Shown: positions 7,130 through 16,751, counted from the stretch's first letter. The stretch: DNA of 64,000 nt from Sphingosinicella sp. (GCF_013911755.1 NZ_JACESP010000005.1:1-64000), one strand, 5' to 3'. Notes: generated by a model from the letters alone, not told the origin. Numbers and translations are program-made.

Positions 7130-8722
7130 TCAGCCGGCGATGTCGCGCCCGCGCGTTTCGGGGAGATAGAAGTACGTCACCAGTAGCGCGACCGTGACGA
7201 TGACGAACGTGTACCACAGACCGCCGAACACGGCGCCCGAAGACACGACGATATATTGCGAGACAAGCGGCAGAAGCCCCCCGAAGACGCCGGTGCCGAT
7301 GTGGTACGGCACCGACATGGACGTATAGCGGATGCGCGCGGGAAACAGCTCGACGAGCATCGCGGCGGCGGGGCCGTAGGTCATGCCGGTGAGCAGCGTG
7401 AGCATCGCGGCCGCAAGCACCACGAGCCAGCCCTGCCGATCGGCCTTGTCCGAGGTTTCCGGATAGCCTGCCGCATCGAGTGCCGCGCGGAAGGCTTCGG
7501 GCTGGAACCCGGAAATGCGCGCATCTGCGACGCGGACTTCGACCTCCGCCACTGCCGCAGGCGTGCGCGCGTAGTTGAGGCCGTTCGACGCGAACCATTC
7601 GAGCGTTTCGGCGCACGCGCTGTTCTGCGTGTCCGCGAAGGGATCGTAGCGGCAGGCTTCGGGCGTGACGATGGTGACGGGGTGTGCGGTCATGGCGCGC
7701 TCGAGCGCCGGGTTTGCAGCCGCGCCGATCAGCCAGTAGAGCGGAAACAGCAGGACGAGCGTAAGCGCGAAGCCGGTGAGGATGACAGGCTTGCGCCCCA
7801 CCCGGTCCGACAGCCAGCCGAAGAAGATGAAGCTCGGCGCGCCGACGATCACGGCGGCGCCGACGAGCAGGCGCGCGTCCGCCTCCGCCACTCTTGCCGC
7901 GCCTTGCAGGAAATAGAGCGTGTAGAACTGCGCGTTGTACCAGATCACTGTGAAGCCCGCAGCGATGCAGAGCGCGACGAGGATGCGGCCGAGATTGCCC
8001 TTCTCGCGGATGCTCTCGACGAACGGGTTCGCAGAGGTCTTCCCCGCCGCCTTCATCGCGCGAAATACCGGGCTCTCGTTCAGTTTCATGCGAATCCAGA
8101 GCGAGATCGCGAGCAGGATGAGCGAAGCGAGGAACGGGATGCGCCATCCCCACACCTCGAAGGCGTCCTTGCCGACGATCGCAGTCGCGGAGACGACGAC
8201 GATGATCGACAGCAGGAAGCCGCCAACCACCGAAATCTGGATCCAGCTCGTATAGAAGCCGCGCCGGTGCGCGGGCGCGTGTTCGGCCACGTAGACAGCC
8301 GCACCTCCATATTCACCGCCGAGCGCGAGGCCCTGCGCGAAGCGAAGCCCGATCAGGATCAGCGGCGCGGCAACGCCGATCTGCGCATAGGTCGGCAGCA
8401 GGCCGATCGCGGCGGTAGCGAGGCCCATAACGGTGATCGTCACGAGGAACGTGTATTTCCGTCCCACCTTGTCGCCGAGATAGCCGAAGAGGATCGCGCC
8501 GAGCGGGCGGACGAGGAACCCCACCGCAAACGTCGCAAGGCTGAGCAGGAAGGCGAGCGTTTCACTCTCCACCTGGAAGAACATGCGCCCGAGCAGCGCG
8601 GCGAGCGTGCCGTAGATAAAGAAATCATACCATTCGAAGACGGTGCCGAGCGACGAGGCGAGGATCACCAGCCGATCGCGCTTGACGTCGAATTCCTCTT
8701 CGGCGCGGTCGTCCGTCCCCAT
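7130..8722 (-). CDS. MFS transporter, metabolite:H+ symporter (MHS) type
   Basis: The 530-residue inner-membrane transporter has twelve predicted helices. It carries the MHS opening LGTVFEWYDFFIYGTLAAL, the MFS loop motif GYLGDKVGRKYT, and GLRFAQGLALGGEYGGA. A hydrophilic insertion of about 90 residues lies between helices 8 and 9 (roughly residues 350-440). I recall such an insertion in a subset of MHS proteins, so I do not treat it as a fusion. The family carries dicarboxylates, shikimate, proline/betaine or similar compounds; the substrate is undetermined. The start at 8722 has a G-rich site upstream. The dihydroorotase-like gene lies 19 bases upstream on the same strand, suggesting one operon. 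Confidence 0.9.
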   Translation of the reverse strand: MGTDDRAEEEFDVKRDRLVILASSLGTVFEWYDFFIYGTLAALLGRMFFQVESETLAFLLSLATFAVGFLVRPLGAILFGYLGDKVGRKYTFLVTITVMGLATAAIGLLPTYAQIGVAAPLILIGLRFAQGLALGGEYGGAAVYVAEHAPAHRRGFYTSWIQISVVGGFLLSIIVVVSATAIVGKDAFEVWGWRIPFLASLILLAISLWIRMKLNESPVFRAMKAAGKTSANPFVESIREKGNLGRILVALCIAAGFTVIWYNAQFYTLYFLQGAARVAEADARLLVGAAVIVGAPSFIFFGWLSDRVGRKPVILTGFALTLVLLFPLYWLIGAAANPALERAMTAHPVTIVTPEACRYDPFADTQNSACAETLEWFASNGLNYARTPAAVAEVEVRVADARISGFQPEAFRAALDAAGYPETSDKADRQGWLVVLAAAMLTLLTGMTYGPAAAMLVELFPARIRYTSMSVPYHIGTGVFGGLLPLVSQYIVVSSGAVFGGLWYTFVIVTVALLVTYFYLPETRGRDIAG

Positions 8723-8741
8723 GTCCCCCCCAATGTTTTTC

Positions 8742-10070
8742 TCAGGTGCGCAGCGTCTCGTCGAAGCGGAAGGGTTCGCCGATGGCGGCACCGATGAGGC
8801 CCGCATCCCACATCACGCGGCGGCCGCGGATGATCGTGCCGACGGGGCGCCCGGTGAGCGTCATGCCCTCGAACGGCGACCAGCCGCACTTGGATTGCAG
8901 CCAGTCGTTCTCGATCGTCCAGCGCGACTTCAGATCGACGATACTGAAATCCGCGTCGAAACCGGGCGCGATGCGGCCCTTGGCGGTGAGGCCGAACAGG
9001 CGCACGGCACCCGCTGACGTGAGATCGACGACGCGCTCCAGCGTCACACGCCCCGACGCCAGATGATCGAGCAGCAGCGGCAGCAGCGTCTGCACGCCGG
9101 GCATTCCGCTCGGGCTCGCCGGATAGGGCTTCGCCTTTTCGTCCTTCGTGTGCGGCGCGTGGTCCGAACCCCACACGTCTGGCACGCCCTGCTGGAGCCA
9201 GTGCCAGAGCCCGTCGCGATGCGCGCCGGAACGGATCGGCGGGTTCATCTGCGCATAGGTGCCGAGGCGCGGATAGGCTTCCTCCCCGGCCAGCGTCAGG
9301 TGCTGCGGCGTCACCTCGCAACTCGCGATATCCTTGTGCTGTGCGAGCAGCTCAAGTTCGGCGGGCGTGGTGACGTGGAGCACGTGGATACGCCGCTTGG
9401 CCTCGCGCGCGAGGCCAAGCACGCGGCGCGTGGCGAGGATGGCCGACTCGTCGTCGCGCCACACCGGATGGCTGGAGGGGTCGCCCTCGATGCGCAGATC
9501 CTTGCGCGCCTGCATCCGCGGCTCGTCCTCGGCATGGATGGCGACGCGGCGGCGGCCCGATTTGAGCACCTTGAGCAGCGTGGCATCGTCTTCCACCAGA
9601 AGACTACCGGTGGAAGCGCCCATGAAGACCTTCACGCCGCACGCGCCGGGGAGCATTTCCAGCTCCCGGAGCTTTTCCGCGTTCGCATCGGTGGCGCCCA
9701 CGTAGAAGGCGTGCTCGCACCACATGCGGCCCTTGGCGCGTGCCAGCTTGTCGGCGAGCGCTTCGGCAGTATCGGTATTCGGATTGGTGTTCGGCATTTC
9801 GAAAACGCCCGTCACCCCGCCCATCACGGCGGCGCGGCTGCCCGATTCGAGGTCTTCCTTGTGCTCAAGGCCGGGCTCGCGGAAGTGGACCTGCGTATCG
9901 ATGACGCCGGGAAGCACCGTGAGGCCCGTGCAGTCGATCACTTCGCCCGCGTCGGCAAAAGACCCGAGGGCCGCAATGCTGCGCCCGCGCACCCCTACAT
10001 CGGTCTGGACAAGGCCCGCAGGCGTGAAGACGTGGCCGCCCTTCAGGACGAGATCGAAGCTCTGGCTCAT
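8742..10070 (-). CDS. Dihydroorotase / cyclic amidohydrolase, class I
   Basis: The 442-residue amidohydrolase resembles alphaproteobacterial class I dihydroorotases, which close carbamoyl-aspartate to dihydroorotate. Seen motifs: DTQVHFREPG (metal site), GVKVFMGASTGSLLV with the lysine that is carbamylated in the family, AIHAED, HVLHVTT, and SDHAPH with the catalytic Asp. The first metal-site His of the usual DxHxH is Gln. I recall this variant in alphaproteobacterial members, so it may be a subfamily trait. Allantoinase or hydantoinase activity is the alternative. It is divergent from ygfZ. Confidence 0.78.
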   Translation of the reverse strand: MSQSFDLVLKGGHVFTPAGLVQTDVGVRGRSIAALGSFADAGEVIDCTGLTVLPGVIDTQVHFREPGLEHKEDLESGSRAAVMGGVTGVFEMPNTNPNTDTAEALADKLARAKGRMWCEHAFYVGATDANAEKLRELEMLPGACGVKVFMGASTGSLLVEDDATLLKVLKSGRRRVAIHAEDEPRMQARKDLRIEGDPSSHPVWRDDESAILATRRVLGLAREAKRRIHVLHVTTPAELELLAQHKDIASCEVTPQHLTLAGEEAYPRLGTYAQMNPPIRSGAHRDGLWHWLQQGVPDVWGSDHAPHTKDEKAKPYPASPSGMPGVQTLLPLLLDHLASGRVTLERVVDLTSAGAVRLFGLTAKGRIAPGFDADFSIVDLKSRWTIENDWLQSKCGWSPFEGMTLTGRPVGTIIRGRRVMWDAGLIGAAIGEPFRFDETLRT

Positions 10071-10124
10071 GAACGCGATGCTATACCCCCTTGCACGTGG
10101 CGCACCAGTCCCTAGCTTCTTCTC

Positions 10125-10925
10125 ATGATTGCATATCTCGATGATCGCACCGTGCTCGTGGTTTCCGGCGAGGACGTGCGGGGGTTCCTGAACGGGCTTG
10201 TTACGAGCGACGTGTCGGAAACGGTGCTGACGCCGGAAACACCGGTGTGGGCAGGGCTGCTCACTGCGCAGGGCAAGTATATCGCCGACATGATCCTCTA
10301 CGACGGCGGCGAAGCGGGCATCTTCATCGATGTCCACAAAAGCCGCGCCGACGATCTTGCGAAGAAGCTGAGGATGTACCGACTGCGCCGCGCGATCGAC
10401 ATCGCACCCTCGCAGCTTCGCGTCTTCGCGGGCTGGAAGGAGCGCGCGCTCTCCCGTCCCCACGATCCCCGCCTCCCCGCGCTCGGCCACCGCTGGCTCG
10501 CGGCGGGCGGCTCCGTGGATGCGGACACGGCGGACTGGCACACATGGCGGATCGGCCTCGGCGTGCCGGACACGCCCGACTTCGAGATCGACAAGACGAT
10601 GTGGCTGGAAACGAACGCCGCCGAGCTGAACGGAGTGAGCTTTTCCAAGGGCTGCTACGTCGGGCAGGAAAACACCGCGCGCATGAACTGGCGCGCCAAG
10701 GTGAACAAACGCTTCCTTCCGGTGATGCTGGCGGAGCCCGTGGGCGAAGACCGAACGATCATGGCCGGAGACCGCGAGGCGGGCACGCTGCGCAGCTTCG
10801 CGGGTGCGCATGGTATCGCCTATCTTCGCGTGGAATATGCCGATGCACTGCTGACGCTCGCCGGCCATCCGGTCAGCGTCGAATGGCCGGAATGGCTGCC
10901 GCGCGCGGCCGAGGGGGAGGACTGA
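10125..10925 (+). CDS. ygfZ: YgfZ-type folate-binding iron-sulfur assembly protein
   Basis: The 266-residue protein belongs to the YgfZ/GcvT-like family. The diagnostic K-G-C-Y-x-G-Q-E motif is at 175-182. The N-terminal part has FLNGLVTSDV and AGLLTAQGKYIADM, typical of the folate-binding beta-domain. YgfZ supports assembly or repair of certain 4Fe-4S enzymes with tetrahydrofolate as cofactor. It lies two bases before a small membrane gene. It is divergent from the dihydroorotase gene with 54 bases between, so both promoters must sit in that gap. Confidence 0.92.
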   Translation: MIAYLDDRTVLVVSGEDVRGFLNGLVTSDVSETVLTPETPVWAGLLTAQGKYIADMILYDGGEAGIFIDVHKSRADDLAKKLRMYRLRRAIDIAPSQLRVFAGWKERALSRPHDPRLPALGHRWLAAGGSVDADTADWHTWRIGLGVPDTPDFEIDKTMWLETNAAELNGVSFSKGCYVGQENTARMNWRAKVNKRFLPVMLAEPVGEDRTIMAGDREAGTLRSFAGAHGIAYLRVEYADALLTLAGHPVSVEWPEWLPRAAEGED

Positions 10926-10927
10926 GA

Positions 10928-11035
10928 ATGGCGAAGAAGAAGCCGCAGCGAATGCGCGACGACCGCAAACTGCTGTTCATCCTCGGCGTCTGCGGTGTGC
11001 TGCTGCTCGCAATGCTCGTGCTGATGTCGAGCTGA
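10928..11035 (+). CDS. Tiny single-span membrane protein (35 aa)
   Basis: This 35-residue protein has a basic start (MAKKKPQRMRDDRK) and one hydrophobic span (LLFILGVCGVLLLAMLVLM). The start lies two bases after the ygfZ stop, with GGGGGAGG just upstream inside ygfZ, so it should be translated from the same transcript. The positive-inside rule puts the N-terminus in the cytoplasm. No function is known to me. Confidence 0.6.
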   Translation: MAKKKPQRMRDDRKLLFILGVCGVLLLAMLVLMSS

Positions 11036-11044
11036 GCAGGCAAT

Positions 11045-11065
11045 CCTCTCCCCGACTGGGAGAGG
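11045..11065. terminator. Hairpin between convergent genes
   Basis: CCTCTCCC at 11045-11052 pairs perfectly with GGGAGAGG at 11058-11065 around a five-base loop. It lies between the small membrane gene and valS, which converge. There is no long T-run on either side, so termination is inferred from position. Similar short hairpins are scattered in sphingomonad genomes as repeats. Confidence 0.45.
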
Positions 11066-11073
11066 GAGCACGA

Positions 11074-13773
11074 CTACCCCAGTCTTGCCAGTGCCGCCCG
11101 CAACCGCTCCGCCTCGGCGGATTTCTCAGCATGATCCGCGCGCGCCTTTTCGACCGCTTCGGGCTTTGCCTTGTCGACGAACGCCGGGTTGCCGAGGCGG
11201 CCCGCGAGGCTGTCGCGTTCCTTCTCAGCCGCCGCCGCGTTCTTTTCAAGACGCACGCGCTCGGCGGCGAGGTCGATGACGCCTTCGAGTGGCAGCACAT
11301 AAGTCGCCTCATCGACGACGATCTGCGCTGCGCCGCCCGCCGGCGCGGGTTCGTGCGAGATGCCCTCGATGCGGGCCAGCCGCTCAACCATCGAGCGGTT
11401 GGTCTCAAGCCGCGCGACAGTGACCGGCGAACAATCGCGCACGTGCAGAGGCAGTTTCGTGCCCGGCGGCACGCCAAGCTCGGTGCGGCTGGAGCGGATT
11501 TCGGAAACGAGCCGGATCAGCCAGTCGATTTCCGCCGAGGCGGTAGCATCAACCGCGCCGACGTCCACCCACTTCGCCGTGATAAGGTCGTGTCCGCCCC
11601 GGTCACCAAGCGCGTGCCAGAGTTCTTCCGTCACAAACGGCATCACCGGGTGGAGCATGACCAGAATCTGATCGAGCGCCCATCCCGCAACCGTGCGCGT
11701 TTCGTCGGCCCCTTCCCCGCCCTCGGCGAGCACCGGCTTGATGAGTTCGAGATACCAGTCGCAGAAGCGGCTCCACGTGAACTGGTAGATCGCGTCCGCA
11801 TAGGCATCGAAGCGCAGCTCCGCCATCGCGGTTTCGAGCGCCTGCGCGGTCGCGGCGACCTCGGCGATGATCCAGCGGTTGACGGCGCGCGAGGCAGCAG
11901 GCGCGGCAATCGTGCGCGAGGCTTCGATGCCGTTCGACTGGCAGAAACGCGCGGCGTTCCACAGCTTGGTCGCGAAGTTGCGGTAGCCCTCGACGCGGCG
12001 CTCATCCATCTTCACGTCGCGCCCCTGGCTCTCCATCGCCGCCATGAAGAAGCGCAGCGCATCGGCGCCGTACTTGTCGATCAGCCCGAGCGGATCGACG
12101 ACATTGCCCTTCGACTTCGACATCTTCTGGCCGTCCGCCGCGCGGACGAGGCCGTGCAGGTAGAGGCGCTTCCACGGCACGTCATTCATGAAATGCAGCC
12201 CCTGCATCGCCATGCGCGCATCCCAGAAGAACAGGATGTCGAAGCCCGAGATGCAGAGATCGTTCGGGTAGTGCTTGCTTAACAGCGGCGCGTCCGCGTC
12301 CGGCCAGCCGAGCGTCGCAAACGGCCAGAGGGCTGAGGAGAACCAGGTATCGAGGACGTCGGGATCGCGGCTCAGTTTCTTGTTGCCCGCAAGCGCCTGC
12401 GCGGCTTCCGCCGTCTCCGCCACATAGGCGGTGCCGTCCTCATCGTACCAAGCCGGTATCTGGTGCCCCCACCAGAGCTGGCGGGAGACGCACCAGGGTT
12501 GGATGTTTTCCATCCAGTTGAAGAAGGTCTTTTCCCACGTCTTGGGGACGATCTCGATGGCGCCGCTGCGCACGGCTTCGATCGGCTTCTTCGCCAGTTC
12601 CTCGGCATTCACGTACCACTGGTCGGTGAGCCACGGTTCGATGACCACGCCGCCGCGATCGCCGTAGGGCGTCTGGATCGTGCGCGGTTCGGCGTCGTGT
12701 TCAGTTTCCTCACCGTCCTTGTCCTTGGTGACGTGCAGGATCAGGAAGCCCTGTTCCTTGAGCCGCTCGACGACCAGCTTGCGGGCGTCAAAACGGTCGA
12801 GGCCAAGGAATTCCGCCGGGATGAGCCCGTCCGCCGTCTGCACGACCTTTGCCTCGGCGTCGAACATGTTGAGCATGTCGGCGGGCTTGATGCCTGCGCG
12901 CTTGCCGACCTCGAAGTCGTTGAAGTCGTGGCCCGGCGTGATCTTCACGGCGCCCGAGCCGAGTTCCGGGTCGGCGTGCTCGTCGGCGACCACCTTGAAG
13001 CGGCGGCCTGTGATCGGCTGGATGATGTCCTTGCCTATGACGCTCCTGTAACGCTCGTCCTCCGGGTGGACCGCCACCGCCATATCGGCGAGCATCGTCT
13101 CCGGGCGCGTGGTCGCAACCTCGATGTAATCGCGGCCGTCGGCGAGCGTCGCGCCGTCCGCGAGCGGGTATCTGAAGCGCCAGAAGTGGCCCTTCACCTC
13201 GCGCGTTTCGACCTCGAGGTCGGAAATCGCGGTCTTCAGCTTCGGGTCCCAGTTCACCAGCCGCTTGTCGCGGTAGATGAGGCCCTGATCGTAGAGGTCG
13301 ACGAACACCTTCACGACCGCGCGCGTGAAGTGCGGGTCCATGGTGAACTGCTCGCGGCTCCAATCCATCGAGCAGCCGAGGCGGCGCAGCTGGCGCGTGA
13401 TCTGGCCGCCGCTTTCGGCCTTCCAGTCCCACACCTTCGCGATGAAATCCTCGCGGCTGTAGTTGGTGCGCTTGTCCTGCTTCGCCTCAAGCTGGCGCTC
13501 CACCACCATCTGCGTCGCGATGCCGGCGTGATCGGTGCCGACCACCCACAGCGCATCCTTGCCGCGCAGCCGCTCGTAGCGGACGACGATGTCCTGCAGC
13601 GTATTATCGAGCGCGTGGCCGATGTGGAGGCTGCCCGTGACGTTGGGCGGCGGGTTTACGATCGTGAACGGCGCCGCATCGGGGCGTTCGGGACGGAATT
13701 TCCCGTTCTCTTCCCAGTATTTGTACCAGCGGGCCTCGATTTCGCCCGGTGCGAAGGTCTTTTCGATCGTCAT
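11074..13773 (-). CDS. valS: Valyl-tRNA synthetase
   Basis: The 899-residue class I aminoacyl-tRNA synthetase charges tRNA-Val. The HIGH motif is at 50-53, after [14 protein letters not shown] is at about 551-555 ([12 protein letters not shown]). Between them lies the editing domain that clears mischarged threonine. The anticodon-binding domain follows, and the last 60 residues form the usual ValS coiled coil. Length is normal. It is the last gene of the leftward run pcm-tolC-popZ-valS. The start at 13773 ([16 protein letters not shown]) is the conserved one. Confidence 0.97.
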   Translation of the reverse strand: MTIEKTFAPGEIEARWYKYWEENGKFRPERPDAAPFTIVNPPPNVTGSLHIGHALDNTLQDIVVRYERLRGKDALWVVGTDHAGIATQMVVERQLEAKQDKRTNYSREDFIAKVWDWKAESGGQITRQLRRLGCSMDWSREQFTMDPHFTRAVVKVFVDLYDQGLIYRDKRLVNWDPKLKTAISDLEVETREVKGHFWRFRYPLADGATLADGRDYIEVATTRPETMLADMAVAVHPEDERYRSVIGKDIIQPITGRRFKVVADEHADPELGSGAVKITPGHDFNDFEVGKRAGIKPADMLNMFDAEAKVVQTADGLIPAEFLGLDRFDARKLVVERLKEQGFLILHVTKDKDGEETEHDAEPRTIQTPYGDRGGVVIEPWLTDQWYVNAEELAKKPIEAVRSGAIEIVPKTWEKTFFNWMENIQPWCVSRQLWWGHQIPAWYDEDGTAYVAETAEAAQALAGNKKLSRDPDVLDTWFSSALWPFATLGWPDADAPLLSKHYPNDLCISGFDILFFWDARMAMQGLHFMNDVPWKRLYLHGLVRAADGQKMSKSKGNVVDPLGLIDKYGADALRFFMAAMESQGRDVKMDERRVEGYRNFATKLWNAARFCQSNGIEASRTIAAPAASRAVNRWIIAEVAATAQALETAMAELRFDAYADAIYQFTWSRFCDWYLELIKPVLAEGGEGADETRTVAGWALDQILVMLHPVMPFVTEELWHALGDRGGHDLITAKWVDVGAVDATASAEIDWLIRLVSEIRSSRTELGVPPGTKLPLHVRDCSPVTVARLETNRSMVERLARIEGISHEPAPAGGAAQIVVDEATYVLPLEGVIDLAAERVRLEKNAAAAEKERDSLAGRLGNPAFVDKAKPEAVEKARADHAEKSAEAERLRAALARLG

Positions 13774-13822
13774 GTGCGTCCCTTTGCCAGCGATGCTGCG
13801 ATGCGGCAAGCGGGCGGTGCGC

Positions 13823-14236
13823 TTACTTGCGCGTGATGCGGGCGATCTCGCGGGCGACCATCTGCTCGACGATTTCCGGCAGGTTGGCATCGAGCCAGGA
13901 CTTCAGCATCGGCTGCAGCAGCTCGCGGACGAGACCTTCGAGCGTTTCCGGCCCCGCCCCATTGCCGCGCAGGCGCAGGGAGGACAGCGCGGAGAAACTC
14001 TCAGACGCCTTCGCCATGATATCTTCGGAAACCGCGGATTGCGCTTCTTCCGAAAGCTCCAGCACCGCGGAAGGCTCCGCCTCGAACCGCACGCCCGTCT
14101 CGTCGAGCGGCTCGTCCTCGTCGTCGAACTCGGGCTCCGGGTCCGGCGCGCGCACGCGCTCGCCGTCATCCTCCGCGATAATGCGGCGGATCGACGCGAG
14201 GATTTCCTCCATCGTGGGTTCGGGCTTGCCTGCCAT
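13823..14236 (-). CDS. popZ: PopZ family polar organising protein (DUF2497)
   Basis: The 137-residue protein has the three-part PopZ plan: an N-terminal helix ([17 protein letters not shown]), an acidic Pro/Glu-rich linker (about 25-50), and a C-terminal helical oligomerisation region ([22 protein letters not shown]). PopZ forms a polymeric matrix at cell poles in Caulobacter and anchors the chromosome origin. Here the linker is short, as in many non-Caulobacter homologues. Position just upstream of valS repeats the Caulobacter arrangement as I know it, which supports the call. Confidence 0.85.
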   Translation of the reverse strand: MAGKPEPTMEEILASIRRIIAEDDGERVRAPDPEPEFDDEDEPLDETGVRFEAEPSAVLELSEEAQSAVSEDIMAKASESFSALSSLRLRGNGAGPETLEGLVRELLQPMLKSWLDANLPEIVEQMVAREIARITRK

Positions 14237-14276
14237 GCGTGCGATTTAGCGCCAATCGCCGGGCGTTGTCACGCGG

Positions 14277-15722
14277 CTACTGCTGGACGCTCGGCGGAAC
14301 CGGCGGCCCCATCGTGTTCGGTGCTGTCACCTGCGTGGTGACCGGCTGGCGTTCGCCTGGCGCCCAGTCTACCCAGTGCCTCTTCGCCTGCGCGGTGTAG
14401 GCTTCGGGGCGATAGATTTCGACCGGCAGGTCGAGGTCGTCCGCCTCGGCGCGGCCCACCGTTGCGAGCAGCGCGTAGCTGGCCACGAACGCATCGCGTT
14501 CCGCGCGCACCAGCGTGACGCGCGCATCGAGCAGTTCCTGCTCGGCGTTCAGCACATCAAGGATATCGCGCGAGCCGACCTCGTTTTCGGCGCGCGTGCC
14601 TTCAAGCGCGAGTTCGTTGGCACTGACCTGAATCTTCGCCGATTCGATCGTCGAACGGGCGCTTTGCAGGTTTTCCCACGCCTGACGCGCGCTTTCGATG
14701 GCATTGCGTTCGGCGGAGAGTGCGTTTTGTTCGGCCTGCGAGAAGCGCGCCTCAGCCTCTCGGATACGCGAGCCCTGCACACCCGCCTGAAAGATCGGCA
14801 GCGTCAGCGTGGCGCCGATGTTCTGCGTATAATCGATGCCGCTGCTGCGGACGCCCGCGCCCGCAGCCGAGAGGCCGCGAAAGTTCGTATAGCCGACGCC
14901 GAAGGTCGCATCGACGCTCGGCAGGCGCGCGCCCTTCTGCACGCGCACATCCTGGCGCGCGGCTTCCTGCTCGGACTTCGCGGCGAGCATGAACGGGCTG
15001 TCGGCAAGCGCAAGGTCGATCGCCTGCTGCTGCGTGCCGGGGATCAGCGTGGGGAGCTGCGGCTGCTCAAGGTTTTCCGGCGCGTGGCCCACGACGCGCT
15101 CGTATGTAGCGCGCGCGTTCGCGAGGTTGCCGAGCGCAGCGATACTGCGGCTGCGCGCAAGCGCAAGACGCGCCTCGCTCTGCGCGACGTCCGTGCGGGT
15201 GAGGTCGCCGACCTCGAAGCGGTCGTTCGACGCCTGCAGCTGGCGTTCGAGCACACGCACCTGGTTCGACGTCAGGTCCACCTCGGCCTGCAGCCGCAGC
15301 ACATCCATATAGGCGACGACGGTATCGAAAATCGTCTGGTTCTCGATCCCGCGAAGCTGTTCGCGGCCCGCGATCTCACGGTTCTTCGCGGCCTTCAGCC
15401 CCGCCTGCAGACGGCCGCCCTGATACACCGGCTGGCTGAGCTGCACCCCCACCGTCACGAGGCGGCTCATGTCGTTGAAACGGCCGGGGCCGGTGGTATC
15501 CTGATTGAGCGCGGCCTGCGCCCCCAGGGTGGGACGGAACGCGCCGAGCTGCTGCACGACACCTTCGGACACCGCCTGCTGGCCCGCGCGGGCGCCCGCC
15601 AGAACGGGGTTGTTGGCGTAAGCGGCGGCCATCGCATCGCGGAGGCTTTCCGCCGCCGCCGGCGTTGCTGCAAGCGCGGCGAGCGCCGCGCCCCCCATCA
15701 GAACGAAAAACCTGCCACCCAT
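14277..15722 (-). CDS. tolC: TolC family outer-membrane efflux/secretion channel
   Basis: The 481-residue outer-membrane factor has a signal peptide (MGGRFFVLMGG ... ATPAAA). It then shows the duplicated TolC architecture: SLRDAMAAAYANNPVL near the start, LSQPVYQGG (first repeat) and LTLPIFQAGVQGSRIREAE (second repeat), with long coiled-coil stretches. The C-terminus has NAEQELLDARVTLVRAERD, as in type I secretion TolC proteins. It forms the trimeric exit duct for tripartite efflux pumps or type I secretion; no pump or adaptor gene is adjacent. It lies 10 bases downstream of the pcm-like gene and 40 bases upstream of popZ. Confidence 0.93.
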   Translation of the reverse strand: MGGRFFVLMGGAALAALAATPAAAESLRDAMAAAYANNPVLAGARAGQQAVSEGVVQQLGAFRPTLGAQAALNQDTTGPGRFNDMSRLVTVGVQLSQPVYQGGRLQAGLKAAKNREIAGREQLRGIENQTIFDTVVAYMDVLRLQAEVDLTSNQVRVLERQLQASNDRFEVGDLTRTDVAQSEARLALARSRSIAALGNLANARATYERVVGHAPENLEQPQLPTLIPGTQQQAIDLALADSPFMLAAKSEQEAARQDVRVQKGARLPSVDATFGVGYTNFRGLSAAGAGVRSSGIDYTQNIGATLTLPIFQAGVQGSRIREAEARFSQAEQNALSAERNAIESARQAWENLQSARSTIESAKIQVSANELALEGTRAENEVGSRDILDVLNAEQELLDARVTLVRAERDAFVASYALLATVGRAEADDLDLPVEIYRPEAYTAQAKRHWVDWAPGERQPVTTQVTAPNTMGPPVPPSVQQ

Positions 15723-15732
15723 TCGCCCGCTC

Positions 15733-16395
15733 CTAGAACTCGAAAACCCGCGGCCGCTCGAAACCCTTGAGCCGCGGTGCGCCCGCTTCGAGCAGACGCG
15801 TCCAGCCGACATGCCCGCCCGCGACACGGCCCACCGCAACGCTCGGCGCCGCGCCGCGCTCGGCGAGCACCGCCGCGATGCGTCCGCCGTCGCGCACCTG
15901 CGCGACGAGCGCGTCCGGCACGTCCTCGACCTCGCCGTCGATCAGCAGCACATCATACGGCGCGCCCTCGGCGCAGCCCTCGGCAAGCGGACCTTCGACG
16001 ACGCTGACGTTGGAAACGCCGGTCTTCGAGATCGCGGAGGACGCGCGGCGCACGAGCGTCGCATCGTCCTCTACCAGCGTGACATGCGCGCAGAGTCGCG
16101 CAAGGATCGAGGCCGAATAGCCCGTCGTGCCGCCCACGATGAGCGCGCGCTCCGTCGGCGCAACTTCAAGCGCGGACATCAGCAGACAGCCGACAAGCGG
16201 CGCCGGCATCGCGCGGCCCGGCACGACCTCAAGCGCCTCGTCGAGATAGGCCAGCGAGGAAAGCTCGGCGGGAACATACATCTCGCGCGGCACATATTTG
16301 ATCGCGGCGATGAGATTAGGCTCGACGATACCGCTGGGACGCAGCTGGCTGTCGATCATTGCGCTGCGCATCTTCCTGAAGTCCGGCAATTTCAC
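15733..16395 (-). CDS. pcm: Protein-L-isoaspartate O-methyltransferase family protein
   Basis: The 220-residue protein is Pcm-like: MIDSQLRPSGIVEPNLI and VPREMYVPAE near the N-terminus match the family. The SAM-binding motif I reads LIVGGTTGYSA instead of the usual G-(S/T)-GTGYxA. That change, and the drifted C-terminus, are common in the short alphaproteobacterial Pcm homologues that sit before tolC. Methyltransferase activity on isoaspartate is therefore likely but not certain. The start is GTG 16395, with GGAGG about eleven bases upstream; ATG at 16371 is an alternative. It is first gene of the pcm-tolC-popZ-valS run. Confidence 0.85.
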   Translation of the reverse strand: MKLPDFRKMRSAMIDSQLRPSGIVEPNLIAAIKYVPREMYVPAELSSLAYLDEALEVVPGRAMPAPLVGCLLMSALEVAPTERALIVGGTTGYSASILARLCAHVTLVEDDATLVRRASSAISKTGVSNVSVVEGPLAEGCAEGAPYDVLLIDGEVEDVPDALVAQVRDGGRIAAVLAERGAAPSVAVGRVAGGHVGWTRLLEAGAPRLKGFERPRVFEF

Positions 16396-16424
16396 GGGCT
16401 TCGCGTCCTCCTGACCTGTTCACG

Positions 16425-16457
16425 GTGTTATATATAAATAACACACTAAATTTGCAA
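16425..16457 (-). promoter_or_regulatory. Promoter of pcm-tolC with overlapping palindrome
   Basis: On the minus strand TTGCAA (16457-16452) and TATATA (16434-16429) are separated by exactly 17 bases, a near-consensus sigma-70-type promoter 33 bases before the pcm GTG. GTGTTA (16425-16430) and TAACAC (16439-16444) form a perfect inverted repeat with eight bases between, centred on the -10 element. A dimeric repressor bound there would block the promoter. The binder is unknown. Confidence 0.65.
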
Positions 16458-16587
16458 GCCGCGGTCCGCTTGAGGCACGGCGCAGCTGCATCCGGCTTTA
16501 GGAGTTTCGCACCGCATCGCCAAGGCGGAAAGTCGGCGTCCGTCCAATCCCGTGCGCCTTCCGTCGAAAGGCATCGCCACAGAGACG

Positions 16588-16615
16588 TTTACACCGCCCC
16601 TTGCGATGGTCTAGA
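16588..16615 (+). promoter_or_regulatory. Possible promoter of tRNA-Cys
   Basis: TTTACA (16588-16593) and TCTAGA (16610-16615) are 16 bases apart and end 20 bases before the tRNA. The match to consensus is moderate. No other good pair was seen in the 170 bases between the pcm promoter and the tRNA, and nothing gene-like is in that stretch. Confidence 0.35.
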
Positions 16616-16635
16616 GAGCGCGCCTCCCGCATCGA

Positions 16636-16709
16636 GGCCCGATGGCGGAGTGGTTACGCAGAGGACTGCAAATCCTTGCACGCCGGTTCGATTCCGGCTC
16701 GGGCCTCCA
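16636..16709 (+). tRNA. tRNA-Cys (GCA)
   Basis: A complete cloverleaf can be drawn: acceptor arms GGCCCGA (16636-16642) and TCGGGCC (16699-16705), discriminator T, and encoded CCA (16707-16709). The T-arm is CCGG-TTCGATT-CCGG. The anticodon GCA is at 16668-16670 in the loop ACTGCAAA. The U73 discriminator is the known identity element of tRNA-Cys. Confidence 0.97.
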
Positions 16710-16751
16710 CATTTTCTCACAATTTTCTACAATCTTCTCCGTGACACGCGC

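Noticed and set aside
7500-7780. Hydrophilic insertion in the MFS protein as a possible domain fusion
   Set aside because: I recall comparable insertions in other metabolite:H+ symporters at the same place, so it is a family variant.
7256-8797. 513-residue plus-strand open frame opposite the MFS gene
   Set aside because: Charged low-complexity sequence with no family signal; the MFS motifs on the minus strand are decisive.
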